A DNA stretch of 32,795 bases from a candidate division WWE3 bacterium (GCA_012798315.1 JAAZNL010000050.1:1-32795); one strand, 5' to 3'; positions 1-9,560 are shown, counted from the stretch's first letter. Program-made: numbers and translations. Notes: generated by a model not told the origin, from the sequence alone.

Positions 1-609
1 CGTGCCGAACACATCGTAACCATTGAAGACCCAATTGAATACGTATTTACAAATAAAATGTCGATTATTGAACAACGTGAAATGTATTTAGATACACACT
101 CTTGGGATATAGCGTTACGTTCCGCGTTACGTCAGGATCCGAATATCGTGTTTGTTGGCGAAATGCGCGACATGGAAACGATTTCTGCCGCACTTCAAAT
201 ATCGGAGACAGGCCATTTGGTGTTTGCAACGCTGCACACAAATTCTGCTTCTCAGACTGTTGAACGTATAATCGCCTCTTTTCCTGAAAGCAAACGCTCG
301 GAAGTTCGTGTTCAGCTCGCCCAAGTTATTGAAGTGGTATTGTCTCAACGTTTACTACCTTCAGATAAAAAAGGAATGGTTCCCGCAATAGAGATAATGT
401 TGGGAAGTGACGCAGTTAAAAATATTATTCGTGAAGGCAAAACTTTTTTGCTGGACAATGTAATCAATACGAATTCCCAGATAGGTATGGTGAGCTTAGA
501 AAGAAGTTTAGCTTCTATTGTAATGAGAGGTGATGTGCCGTTTGAATTGGCATTAAAATACACCCAAAAACCCGATGAACTAAAAAGATTAATTAACATG
601 AAGAAATGA
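1..609 (+). CDS. pilT: Type IV pilus retraction ATPase PilT (3' part; 5' end outside window)
   Basis: Frame 1 is open from base 1 (RAEHIVTIEDPIEYVFTNKMSIIEQREM...). It contains the PilT-type segments VGEMRDMETISAALQISETGHLVFATLHT and RIIASFPESKRSEVRVQLAQ. Ends in TGA at 607-609. Confidence 0.93.
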   Translation, partial: RAEHIVTIEDPIEYVFTNKMSIIEQREMYLDTHSWDIALRSALRQDPNIVFVGEMRDMETISAALQISETGHLVFATLHTNSASQTVERIIASFPESKRSEVRVQLAQVIEVVLSQRLLPSDKKGMVPAIEIMLGSDAVKNIIREGKTFLLDNVINTNSQIGMVSLERSLASIVMRGDVPFELALKYTQKPDELKRLINMKK

Positions 610-643
610 TTTTTGGAAAAAGAGAGTTTTGGAAAAATAATTA

Positions 644-1846
644 ATGGCTATTTTTAAATATACAGCTAAAGATTATGGCGGTGCTACGAGATCAGGCACA
701 GTCGATGCCCGTACAAAAGAGCTGGCATTGAATCTTTTAAAAACCCAAGGTCTATACGTAGTAGGCCTTGAGGAGAAAAAGGAAAATCTATTAGAAGAAA
801 TTTTGAATTTCCGGGGAGTGCCTACCGGAGACGTGGTTTCATTTACCAGACAGTTTTCTACTATGATTTCCGCGGGCCTGCCGGTTGCCAGAGCAATGGA
901 AGTCCTTGCTAATCAAACTCAAAACAGTGTTTTTAGAAAAATACTTTTAGACGTGCTTCGCTCAATTGAAGGTGGCTCTGCTTTGTCCTCTGCAATGGGG
1001 CGTTACCCCAGTGTTTTTCCAGAAACTTATCAGGCACTTGTGAGAGCAGGAGAATCTTCAGGTAAATTGGACGACATATTAAAGAGACTTGCTACAACAA
1101 TGGAAGCGGATCGTGAATTAACCTCTAAATTCAAGGCAGCCATGGTCTACCCTATTATAATTTTGTTTGCCATGCTGGGCGTGTTCGTAATTTTAATGGT
1201 TTTCGTTATACCTAAGCTTGCTGATATGTACAAAAGTATGAATGTACCACTTCCGGCCGTAACGCAAGCAATGATAGACGTATCTGATTTTATGGTTAAA
1301 AACAAACTGATTTTAGCAATATTAACTGTTGCCGGAGGTTTACTTCTTCGTTACGCTCTTAAAACACCCCAGGGCAAGTACATTACAACTGAGATTTCGT
1401 TTAGAATTCCAGTTTTTGGCGCAATAAATCGTCAAAAAGATTTAGCGCAGTTTACTCGTACTTTAGCCTTGCTTATGAACGCAGCAATACCTATTGTTGA
1501 AGCCCTCAGTATTGTTTCAGCCGTTGTTTCCAGTAACGCGTTTAGAAAAGCGGCTGCGGAATCAGCAAAAATGGTAGAAAAAGGAACTGCGCTATCCCAA
1601 TGTTTTAAAGGAAATAACGTGTTCCCACCGGTCGTAGGTCAGATGGCAAGTGTGGGAGAAGAAACAGGAAAAATGGATGAAGTACTAGATCGTTTGGCTA
1701 ATTACTACGACGGTGAGATAGACCATATGATTAAGGGTTTAACCTCGGCTTTAGAGCCAATAATATTGGTTATGCTTGGTACTATGGTAGGTTTCCTAAT
1801 AGTTTCGATCATTACACCTATATATAAAATTACAAGTTCAATATAA
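644..1846 (+). CDS. pilC: Type II secretion/type IV pilus inner-membrane platform protein PilC
   Basis: 400 aa with two GspF-type repeats (FTRQFSTMISAGLPVARAM...; FTRTLALLMNAAIPIVEAL...) and a C-terminal TM (EPIILVMLGTMVGFLIVSIITPIY). Confidence 0.95.
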   Translation: MAIFKYTAKDYGGATRSGTVDARTKELALNLLKTQGLYVVGLEEKKENLLEEILNFRGVPTGDVVSFTRQFSTMISAGLPVARAMEVLANQTQNSVFRKILLDVLRSIEGGSALSSAMGRYPSVFPETYQALVRAGESSGKLDDILKRLATTMEADRELTSKFKAAMVYPIIILFAMLGVFVILMVFVIPKLADMYKSMNVPLPAVTQAMIDVSDFMVKNKLILAILTVAGGLLLRYALKTPQGKYITTEISFRIPVFGAINRQKDLAQFTRTLALLMNAAIPIVEALSIVSAVVSSNAFRKAAAESAKMVEKGTALSQCFKGNNVFPPVVGQMASVGEETGKMDEVLDRLANYYDGEIDHMIKGLTSALEPIILVMLGTMVGFLIVSIITPIYKITSSI

Positions 1847-1864
1847 AGGAAGGGGGTGACACGC

Positions 1865-2392
1865 ATGACGAAGACAAAAAATCAAAAAGGTTTCACGTTA
1901 GTAGAACTTTTGGTCGTTATTGCAATTATTGCAGTTTTAGCAGGTGCTCTATTAATAGCTATTAACCCGCAGGCAATGGTAAGAAAAGGTAGAGATGCCC
2001 GAAGACTTGATGACTTTGATAACTTAATGAAGGCTATCAACTTAGCATTAGCTGAAGGTGAAATAGCATTAGCAGACACAACAGCATGTGCTACATGTAA
2101 CAGTAATGCAGGCACAAGAGCCGTAGATGGCACAGGATATGTTAGATTTACTATTCCTGCCTTAAAGACAGGTTTAGTAAAATATGTCCCTACCCTGCCT
2201 GAGGACCCTGTAAACGCAACTGTACCAATAGCAGGAGTTGATACAAATGTTTGGTATACCTATGCTTCAGATGGGACCAACTTTGAATTAAATGCTGTTT
2301 TGGAAAGTGCTGATTACGCAGAAAAAATGCAAAATGACGGCGGTGAAGACCCTGCTTTATATGAAGTAGGAACATCACTTAGTTTATTGTAA
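1865..2392 (+). CDS. Type IV pilin, major-type (GFTLVELL class III signal)
   Basis: QKGFTLVELLVVIAIIAVLAGALLIAINP prepilin N-terminus. ATG at 1865 preceded by GGGGGTGA 5 nt upstream. The ORF track starts at an in-frame GTG (1856) that lies inside the SD. Confidence 0.9.
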   Translation: MTKTKNQKGFTLVELLVVIAIIAVLAGALLIAINPQAMVRKGRDARRLDDFDNLMKAINLALAEGEIALADTTACATCNSNAGTRAVDGTGYVRFTIPALKTGLVKYVPTLPEDPVNATVPIAGVDTNVWYTYASDGTNFELNAVLESADYAEKMQNDGGEDPALYEVGTSLSLL

Positions 2393-2420
2393 ATTTTTCT
2401 CTAGGTTAATTCAGAAATTT

Positions 2421-2443
2421 GAGGCGGCGCTATGCGCCGCCTC
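2421..2443 (+). terminator. GC-rich perfect hairpin after pilin gene (terminator/attenuator or 3' stabiliser)
   Basis: GAGGCGGCGC-TAT-GCGCCGCCTC, 10-bp perfect stem with 3-nt loop. Only a weak T-rich tail follows (TTATAT). Confidence 0.6.
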
Positions 2444-2465
2444 TTATATGTATTAGAATATACCT

Positions 2466-3353
2466 ATGAGTTATGAAATTTACTTCTATACATTGCTTTT
2501 TGTAGCCGGCCTGTTTTTTTGATCTTTTATAAATTTAGTTTCGGACCGTGTAGTTAAGAAGCAAAAAATCGTTTTTGACCGCTCTAAGTGTGATTTTTGC
2601 GGCAAAACACTAAATGTACTAAACCTAATTCCTGTATTTTCTTTTATATTTCAACGTGGCAAATGTGCTTCGTGCGGCAGAAAGCTTTCTTATTTTTACC
2701 CTATGTCCGAAATAATGACAGGTTTAAGCTTTGTAATTGCCGGAATTCACAGTAATGTTTTTACGAATTTTACAATTGTCAATGCGTTGCTTTTTGTTTA
2801 TTTAGCCGGCGCCTTATGTTTTTTAATAATCTTATTCTTAACGGATGCCAAATATCAGTTAATCCCAGATAAAGTTGTGTACACCGGTATTTTCTTTGTA
2901 CTGTTTTCACTGATCATTATTTATGCAGTAGATTTGTACGTTTATCGTCAGGAACTGCTTTCGGATTCCTTTGGTAAATACCTTTATCAGGCAGGGTTTT
3001 GGAATCAGGCTCTTGTAGGTTATATGAAAAACATAATTTTCCTGTTGGGGAGTTCTTTTGTGATATCTTTGTTCTTTTTTGCTTTAATTTGGATAACGAA
3101 AGGGCGTGGCATGGGAGGCGGAGACGTAAAATTGGGGTTTTTAATCGGACTTTTTAACGGGCTTCCTTTAAATTTTGTAGCAATATTTTTGGGATTTTTG
3201 CTGGGAGCAGTATACAGCGTAGTTCTTGTGGTATTAAGAAAGAAGTCTTTACGGGATACAATAGCCTTTGGCCCGTTTTTAATTTTGGGTTCTGTAATTG
3301 CATTTTTATGGGGACAAGAACTGGTTAATTGGTATATAGGCGTAATTAGATAA
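2466..3353 (+). CDS. pilD: Prepilin peptidase (PilD/GspO family), interrupted by in-frame TGA at 2520-2522
   Basis: Translation from ATG 2466: MSYEIYFYTLLFVAGLFF*SFINLVSDRVVKKQKIVFDRSKCDFCGK...CASCGRKLSYFYP, in frame with the 216-aa track ORF (2703-3353). Has the CxxC...CxxC motif and catalytic Asp motifs (TDAKYQLIPD; GGGDVKLG). Confidence 0.85.
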
Positions 3354-4500
3354 TTTGGGATTTTGGAAGAGTGAACCAAAAAGTAGATCCTTTGTTTATT
3401 CCTTCGGAAAATCCGCCTACCGTGCCGCCCATACCTTCGACATAAAGTTTTACAATATACAAACCTAATCCCGTTCCGCCGGTTTCGGCTACAGTCTGAT
3501 ACGAATTGTCCAACCGCCCGAACTTATGGAATAAATTTTTTTGGTCGTACGCATCAATTCCAGCCCCTGTATCTTTTACCATTACTTTTACAAAGTCCGG
3601 TTCTTCATCAAACGAAATAGTTATTCCCCCACTTCGGGTAAATTTAACCGAATTTCCGACAAGATTCATTATTATTTCTCCTGTTTTCCCTTTGTCGGAG
3701 TTTACAAAGTATTCCTTACCGTTATCTTCTATATTAAGGAATATGCCTCTTTCCTGAACTTTAATCATTAGGTCACTCGAATACTCTTTTATAGTTTCAA
3801 CAAGTGGTATTTTTCTAAGATCAAATTCCACTCTTCCCTGCTCCAGCCTGGATATGCTAAGCGTATCGTTTATTAAATCGATCATGCGTTGGGTAGCGTT
3901 GCTGGCTTTTAAAAGATATTCAAGTTGTTTTGTGTTTAGATCCCCTGCCTTTTTGGCAGTAAGCATCCATAAATAACTTTTTATTATTGTCATTGGAGTA
4001 CGAAGTTCGTGCGATGCTACCGATATAAAGTCATCTTTAGCCTGTTCTAATTGCTTCTCGTTTGTAATGTCGGTGAGAGTTATCAGGCATTCGCGTTGTC
4101 CTGATTCACTTGTAACCATTACGCTGTTAAAGTTTATAAAAAATTTTTTCTCGCCTGATCTTATAATTAAGCCTGAGATGTTGGTTTTGGTTTCTATAAA
4201 GCAGTGCGCCTTAATATCAAAAGGAGTATCGTCAAAATTGAAAAGTTGAAGGGCTAAATCCACATCCTGATTAATAATCTCTTTATAGATTTTTCCCGTT
4301 ATGTGTTCTGCGGCGTTATTAAAAATGGTGATTTTATAGTTAGAATCAACAACAACAACCGCTTCGGATACACTATAAAGCAGCTGCTCCATTCTTTTAC
4401 GCTCGTATAGAAGTTCCAGGTTCTTCTGATAGAGTTTCTCAGTTAGACTTTGGGGCGTGTCTATCATTGTTGAATTAATTATACATAGATCTACCAGCAA
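3346..4500 (-). CDS. PAS-domain sensor histidine kinase
   Basis: H-box ASHELRTPMT, N-box IIMNLVGNSVKF, G-boxes VKDTGAGID and GGTGLGLYIV; N-terminal PAS-like region. Alternative start at ATG 4467 (MIDTPQ...). Confidence 0.92.
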   Translation of the reverse strand: MLVDLCIINSTMIDTPQSLTEKLYQKNLELLYERKRMEQLLYSVSEAVVVVDSNYKITIFNNAAEHITGKIYKEIINQDVDLALQLFNFDDTPFDIKAHCFIETKTNISGLIIRSGEKKFFINFNSVMVTSESGQRECLITLTDITNEKQLEQAKDDFISVASHELRTPMTIIKSYLWMLTAKKAGDLNTKQLEYLLKASNATQRMIDLINDTLSISRLEQGRVEFDLRKIPLVETIKEYSSDLMIKVQERGIFLNIEDNGKEYFVNSDKGKTGEIIMNLVGNSVKFTRSGGITISFDEEPDFVKVMVKDTGAGIDAYDQKNLFHKFGRLDNSYQTVAETGGTGLGLYIVKLYVEGMGGTVGGFSEGINKGSTFWFTLPKSQII

Positions 4501-4527
4501 ATATGAAGATAGTGTTATACTCGCGCT

Positions 4528-5391
4528 ATGAATTGGTTTTTCTTTTGCGCATTGTCTGTATTTGCTTTAGCCGCGGCCGAGCTTACACAGCAATATTTGC
4601 TAAACAAAAAAGACCGTGAAATAGACGAAAGAGTTAGCGGTTTTCTTACTTTCTTTATTCCTGCCTGTTTAATGGCACCGTATGTTTTTATTTATTATAG
4701 AACTGAGTTATTTTTACTTTTACAGCCAAACATGCTGCCTTATTTTCTTGGTGCGTGTATAGCTGGAGCCTTTGGAACTACTTTTTACTTGCGCAGTTTT
4801 AAAGTTGAAAGCATCAGTTATTCTGTCATTCTTGTTTCATCGTCCGCAATATTTTCTACAATTCTCGGAATATTAGTATTCCATGAGGCTTCCAATTTTC
4901 TTAAATTCTCAGGTATTTTTCTGATATTGCTTGCGATTTTTTTATCCAACGTAAAAAACGAAAAATTCCAAAAAGCAAGTTTATGGGGTTTGGCCGCTGG
5001 CTTTTTTTACGGGACTATGTACGTATTTGACAAATACTTGGTGCTGGAAGTAGACCCATTTGTATACATATTTTGGTCTTTTTTATTCACATCTTGTTTC
5101 TTGTTTTTACGAAAACCCGCTTATATATTTGGGAAAATTGCTACTTTGCGGTTATTAGACATAAGAAATATCTTTCTTTCCGGCATTGCGTATCTAATTT
5201 ATAATCTTTTTACCTTTTTATCCTATATTTATGGTGGTGAGGTAGGCAAGGTAGATGCTATAAATAATTCACAAATTTTCTTAATAATTTTGTTTGAAAT
5301 AGCTATATTAAAGCAGAAACAAAACGTGTTCCGAAAGCTCGGTAGTTTCTTGCTCGCAATAATTGGAATATACATATTAAGTAGTTATTAA
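4528..5391 (+). CDS. EamA/DMT-superfamily multi-TM transporter-like protein
   Basis: 287 aa, ~10 hydrophobic segments in two similar halves; typical DMT pattern. Confidence 0.7.
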   Translation: MNWFFFCALSVFALAAAELTQQYLLNKKDREIDERVSGFLTFFIPACLMAPYVFIYYRTELFLLLQPNMLPYFLGACIAGAFGTTFYLRSFKVESISYSVILVSSSAIFSTILGILVFHEASNFLKFSGIFLILLAIFLSNVKNEKFQKASLWGLAAGFFYGTMYVFDKYLVLEVDPFVYIFWSFLFTSCFLFLRKPAYIFGKIATLRLLDIRNIFLSGIAYLIYNLFTFLSYIYGGEVGKVDAINNSQIFLIILFEIAILKQKQNVFRKLGSFLLAIIGIYILSSY

Positions 5392-5460
5392 GACTGATTT
5401 TATTTTTACCCTTGACAAATTAACTCCTGACTTTATCCTTTTATATACAGGTTAGTTTTT

Positions 5461-6270
5461 ATGAACAAAAAATTATTTTTTGTAACAATAGCCTTTTTTG
5501 TTTATACAATATGGTGGTTAACTCTACAGTTTGGTGTTCAGGACGAATCTCTTTTACGTGACTATTTTGCGGATTCTTACGGTGTTTTGGCCGGCATCGG
5601 AGGCATCTACGGTTTAATAATTTCGGCCAAATACTCCGGTTTTAAAAGCAAAGTCGGCAAATCAATAATATTTTTTTCTGCGGGCCTCTTAAGTCAATGC
5701 TTTGGACAACTGTATTATTCCGCTATTTATTACGTTTATGGCTTGGAGAATGCTTATCCTTCTTATGGTGAGGTTTTCTATTTAGCCACAATTCCTTTTT
5801 ACATCTACGCTATTATTCTAATGGCGCAAGCTTCCGGTGCTACATTTTCTCTTAAGAACATGGGTAATAAACTTTGGGCAGTAGCGTTTCCAATATTTAT
5901 GCTTTGTACATCTTATTTTTTCTTTCTAAAGGAATACGATTTTGAAGGAGTCCCGTTTATAAATGCATTCTTAGACTTTTTCTATCCCCTTGGGCAGGCA
6001 TTATTTGTTTCGCTCGCGTTACTTACGCTATTTTTAGTTAAAGATTTACTAGGTGGCGTTATGAAAACTAAAGTCGTCTTAATATTGATTTCACTGGTTT
6101 TTCAGTATGCTGCCGATAGTACCTTTATTTACGAAAATTCAAACGAAATTTGGATGCCCGGTGGTCTAAGCGATTTACTCTTTGTTATATCCTATTTTGT
6201 TATGACTATAGCTTTAATTAAATTCGAGACAGTTTTTGAGGATATCAAGAAAACCAACTTGACCTCATAG
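5461..6270 (+). CDS. Multi-pass (about 7-8 TM) membrane protein, unknown function
   Basis: 269 aa ORF with regularly spaced hydrophobic segments and no enzymatic domain recognised. Confidence 0.6.
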   Translation: MNKKLFFVTIAFFVYTIWWLTLQFGVQDESLLRDYFADSYGVLAGIGGIYGLIISAKYSGFKSKVGKSIIFFSAGLLSQCFGQLYYSAIYYVYGLENAYPSYGEVFYLATIPFYIYAIILMAQASGATFSLKNMGNKLWAVAFPIFMLCTSYFFFLKEYDFEGVPFINAFLDFFYPLGQALFVSLALLTLFLVKDLLGGVMKTKVVLILISLVFQYAADSTFIYENSNEIWMPGGLSDLLFVISYFVMTIALIKFETVFEDIKKTNLTS

Positions 6271-6277
6271 TTTTAAA

Positions 6278-6529
6278 ATGAAAACAGAAGAAATAGTAAT
6301 AGCCATAATAAGAGAACAAAGTCAAATAATCGGAGAAACGTTGGCTATTTCGGTTGCGCAAAGTTCCGGTGTTTTGCATTCCAGCTCTTCCCTAGATGAC
6401 ATTAGAATTACAAATCCGGACAGTACGTATGTGCTCGACTCCCTGGTGGGTTCCTATGAAAAACTGTTTGGGAAGGCTTCCGTTGAAGTCTGTCAGAATG
6501 TAATTAAACGTTATATAAAGGTTGATTAA
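6278..6529 (+). CDS. Small hypothetical protein (83 aa)
   Basis: ORF 8 nt downstream of the membrane protein gene, same strand. MKTEEIVIAIIREQSQIIGETLAISVAQSSGV...; likely co-transcribed. Confidence 0.55.
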   Translation: MKTEEIVIAIIREQSQIIGETLAISVAQSSGVLHSSSSLDDIRITNPDSTYVLDSLVGSYEKLFGKASVEVCQNVIKRYIKVD

Positions 6530-6591
6530 CATAATATCCCTTAACGAGTATCACAGCTAAAAACAACTATGGGATAATGGTCTTTGTTTGT

Positions 6592-7356
6592 ATGATTACG
6601 AGTATAAATAAAAATGAAATAGCAGATTTGTGGAATAGATTGGCTGAAAGGTTTAATACACATTTGCCACTGGGGAAAATTCACCCCGACGCAGCTGTAA
6701 ATATACATGTCGGTTGGCCAGTGTTGTTTCAACAAATAGAATATCAGGCCAAGTTTTTGGGTGTAAAAAAATGTAAAATATTGGATTTTGGTTGTGGCGC
6801 CGGAGAGTTTATTAAAAGACTTCACAAAAAAGGCCATTCCGTCGTGGGAATCGATCACTCTGAAAATATGCTGTTTGCTGCCAGAAAATTTTTGCCTAAG
6901 AATATTGAGCTGGTCCACGGAAATCATGAATCCCCTATTTTTGACGACCCCAAATATCATGAAGGTTTTGATATTATTACCGCGGTTCATTCTTTAGAAT
7001 GGATTGAAGATATAGAAACTACTTTTAACAATTTTGCAAAAGTTCTGCGAAAAGGTGGCATAGTACTTTTTGCCGTTTTTCCTAAAAGCCATATAGTAGA
7101 TTCAATAAAAATAAAAGATCTGTTTGAAGATTTTGATTCACCCACCGATCCTACAGTAGGTTACGCGAATTTTAGCGGAGTTCGTGTTCCTGTATACATT
7201 AGAGATGCTTCTTTTTTTGATAAATATTTTGAGGGTAATGGTTTTCAGAAAATTTTAGAGGTTTATCCGCCATACCCTAAGTATTTTTTTAGAGAATACA
7301 ACTGGTCCGGTTCTAAAGAACCAGAAATGATGATTCTTTCGTATAGAAAACTTTAG
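6592..7356 (+). CDS. Class I SAM-dependent methyltransferase
   Basis: Motif I ILDFGCGAGEFIKRLHKKGHSVVGIDHSENML; post-motif ITAVHSLEWIED. ATG 6592 preferred; track start is 6577. Confidence 0.85.
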   Translation: MITSINKNEIADLWNRLAERFNTHLPLGKIHPDAAVNIHVGWPVLFQQIEYQAKFLGVKKCKILDFGCGAGEFIKRLHKKGHSVVGIDHSENMLFAARKFLPKNIELVHGNHESPIFDDPKYHEGFDIITAVHSLEWIEDIETTFNNFAKVLRKGGIVLFAVFPKSHIVDSIKIKDLFEDFDSPTDPTVGYANFSGVRVPVYIRDASFFDKYFEGNGFQKILEVYPPYPKYFFREYNWSGSKEPEMMILSYRKL

Positions 7357-8240
7357 TTCTTTTTTGAAATTTTATATTTTTTCAGATAGTAGGCCGGATG
7401 ATACCCGGACTTTGTTTCACGCAGACCCGGCAATCCAGCGTCTTGCTGTATATTTATAAAATCAATTCCCCGGCTGGCTAACTCTTTTTCGGTAGCATAT
7501 TCGCAGTAAAGAGAACAATACTTTAAATCGTTAATTGATTTTCCGAAGTGCCCCATTGCCCATTTTTCATTTAATAGTTCATTTAAAGTAAAACCTACAA
7601 GCTTGTCATTAATATAAATTCCTACAGCCAAACTGTTAATTTTATCCGAAATATTAATAAAACTATTAATAGATACAAAATCCTCGTCGATTTTCGCTTT
7701 AGAAAAGTCTTTTGACATGCCCCACGTGCTGTTTAAATTTATTATTGTTTCTATTTGATCCCTGTTCGATAGATCTATGATTTTTGTTTCTAAGTTGGTA
7801 TTAGAGTTTATAAATTTGTTGATCTTTTTTCGGATATTTTTATCCGAAAGTTTTGTAAATTCATGAGTGTTTATAATATAGTCAAAGCTGTCTTTATCTT
7901 CCTGTATTTCAAAAGTGTCAGGATTTTCTATGGAATTAATACAAACTTCGGGAGTCATAGATAAGACTTCAATTCCCTCTTGGAATAAAGTGTTTATGGA
8001 ATTGTCTATTTGGGTCGTTCCCAAAATGGAATATACGTAACCTTCATTTAAATAATCTTTAATTTTTATAACGAGATTGTTATTTAGAAAAGAAAAGGAG
8101 TTATCCCGGTTAGCGTTCCAACATATAAGACTTGTCGCATTAAAATCCGAAAACGGTGGAAAGCCGTTTGTAAAGCCAGTAATAGTATTAATGTCAGTTA
8201 ACTGGATCTTTTTAAATTCCGGAAAGATCGGAGATTCCAT
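7353..8240 (-). CDS. DUF2156-like / phosphatidylglycerol lysyltransferase C-terminal (GNAT-fold) domain protein
   Basis: C-terminus LASRGIDFINIQQDAGLPGLRETKSGYHPAYYLKKYKI resembles the DUF2156 signature. ATG 8240 preferred over the track start at 8282 (TTG). Confidence 0.6.
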   Translation of the reverse strand: MESPIFPEFKKIQLTDINTITGFTNGFPPFSDFNATSLICWNANRDNSFSFLNNNLVIKIKDYLNEGYVYSILGTTQIDNSINTLFQEGIEVLSMTPEVCINSIENPDTFEIQEDKDSFDYIINTHEFTKLSDKNIRKKINKFINSNTNLETKIIDLSNRDQIETIINLNSTWGMSKDFSKAKIDEDFVSINSFINISDKINSLAVGIYINDKLVGFTLNELLNEKWAMGHFGKSINDLKYCSLYCEYATEKELASRGIDFINIQQDAGLPGLRETKSGYHPAYYLKKYKISKKN

Positions 8241-8302
8241 ATATGACATTCTACCATGTATTAATGGTAGCTTTTGGCACAATTGTGATATAAAATAAGA
8301 CC

Positions 8303-8677
8303 ATGAGCGACAAACTTGTATTAATAATAGAAGACGAACACGATTTAAGATTTGTGTATACAGAAATGCTGACCGATGCGGGTTTTAAGGTAGAAGGTGC
8401 CAGCGATGGCCAGGAAGGTTCTCAGAAAATTGCATCGCTGCCCTGGAATTTGCTTCTACTTGATATTATGCTTCCCGGTAAAGATGGTTTAAAAATTCTT
8501 AAAGATTTTCGTGAACATCCTGAGTTAAAAAAAGGACCGGTAATTACATTAACAAATCTAAATAGCGAACAAATTGTACGTGAATGCATGGCTTCCGGAG
8601 CTGATGGCTATTTAATTAAGTCCGAAATCACGCCTGATAAAATTGTTCAGGAAGTTCAGTCTTTTTTGAATAAGTAA
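8303..8677 (+). CDS. Single-domain response regulator (CheY-like receiver)
   Basis: IIEDEHDLRF acidic pair, phospho-Asp in LLLLDIMLPG, Thr in ITLTN, Lys in YLIKSE; no output domain. Confidence 0.92.
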   Translation: MSDKLVLIIEDEHDLRFVYTEMLTDAGFKVEGASDGQEGSQKIASLPWNLLLLDIMLPGKDGLKILKDFREHPELKKGPVITLTNLNSEQIVRECMASGADGYLIKSEITPDKIVQEVQSFLNK

Positions 8678-8759
8678 ATACCCCAGGTTACAAGACCTAT
8701 AAAATTTGATAGAATCGTCTTATCAATCACTCAATAAGAAATGAATGAGGAGGGCGTAG

Positions 8760-9494
8760 ATGAGAAAGTCCAAGTCCGGTACGTTGGTACCAGTATGGGT
8801 TTGGCTGAGCCTGGTTGTCGTTGCGGCGTTGATCGTGGCAGTGTATCCCCCGTTATTTGGGCAACAGCCCAACTTACCAAACGGGATATTTGCTCCCCGA
8901 GAAGCCGAAACGGCGATCCCGCTCCCGTCGTCAACAGTCGCTCCGGCTTTAACGGCCACAAGCACTGTTGTTCCAACTGTTACACCTTCTGCTACCCCAA
9001 CGCAGACTCCGACAAGCACGGTCACGTTTACCCCCACGGCCACCCCGTATGTGTTTACGGACACTATCGAGGATGCGTGGTACATTGCGGATCTGATTGG
9101 CGAGCCAGTGGTGACAAGTTCAAAGTGCCAAAGACCCCCGTACAGTAACCCGGCGTATACTCTTAGCAACGGAGAATGCTTCATGAACTTTGGAGAACAC
9201 GAAGACTCCGAAGTACTTTCCGGCCCGTACTACCTGGGGCTGTTCCATGAAATGAATTCCCGACTTGAAGTAGTTTCGGTTCGTTTCTACGTGTTCAGCC
9301 ATGATACAAGCTACGAGCACGCTATAAACTTCGGGGAGTTTCATCGGTACATTTGGGGTGCTCAAGCAGTAAGAGCAAAAAACAGCAACTGGGTGGGTGT
9401 GGTTTTTGCTTGGGATATTACTCCTGAAGCGATCCAGAAGCTTGCCGAGTTGGGCCGTGTATTCGATGGGGACTTTTGGTATGTTGTTAAGTGA
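8760..9494 (+). CDS. Membrane-anchored/secreted protein with Thr/Pro-rich linker, unknown C-terminal domain
   Basis: SD GAGGAGGG just upstream; N-terminal TM (LVPVWVWLSLVVVAALIVAVY); linker TATSTVVPTVTPSATPTQTPTSTVTFTPTATP; ~150-aa C-terminal domain. GC-rich relative to neighbours; TGA stop. Confidence 0.75.
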   Translation: MRKSKSGTLVPVWVWLSLVVVAALIVAVYPPLFGQQPNLPNGIFAPREAETAIPLPSSTVAPALTATSTVVPTVTPSATPTQTPTSTVTFTPTATPYVFTDTIEDAWYIADLIGEPVVTSSKCQRPPYSNPAYTLSNGECFMNFGEHEDSEVLSGPYYLGLFHEMNSRLEVVSVRFYVFSHDTSYEHAINFGEFHRYIWGAQAVRAKNSNWVGVVFAWDITPEAIQKLAELGRVFDGDFWYVVK

Positions 9495-9504
9495 GCGAGG
9501 CCTA

Positions 9505-9546
9505 AGGGATGCCAAGTTAATTTTTTTTGGCATCCCTCCTTTTTTT
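9505..9546 (+). terminator. Rho-independent terminator
   Basis: AGGGATGCCA (9505-9514) ... TGGCATCCCT (9528-9537) followed by CC and a T run to 9546. Confidence 0.85.
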
Positions 9547-9560
9547 GATTCTAATTGACA

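Noticed and set aside
2520-2522. Genome-wide UGA-to-Gly recoding (code 25)
   Set aside because: pilT (607-609), nusB (23948-23950) and recG (25205-25207) end in TGA at sensible positions, and long conserved ORFs here contain no in-frame TGA. Only a site-specific event remains possible.
5412-5448. TTGACA ... TATACA promoter upstream of the 269-aa membrane protein gene
   Set aside because: Spacing between TTGACA (5412) and the best -10 candidate is much longer than 17 bp; insufficient support.
8723-9184. Long ORFs on the minus strand (153 aa, 81 aa) and in another plus frame (135 aa) over the GC-rich cassette
   Set aside because: They overlap the 244-aa frame, which has an SD, a TM helix and a terminator. 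The others look like artefacts of reduced stop frequency in GC-rich DNA.
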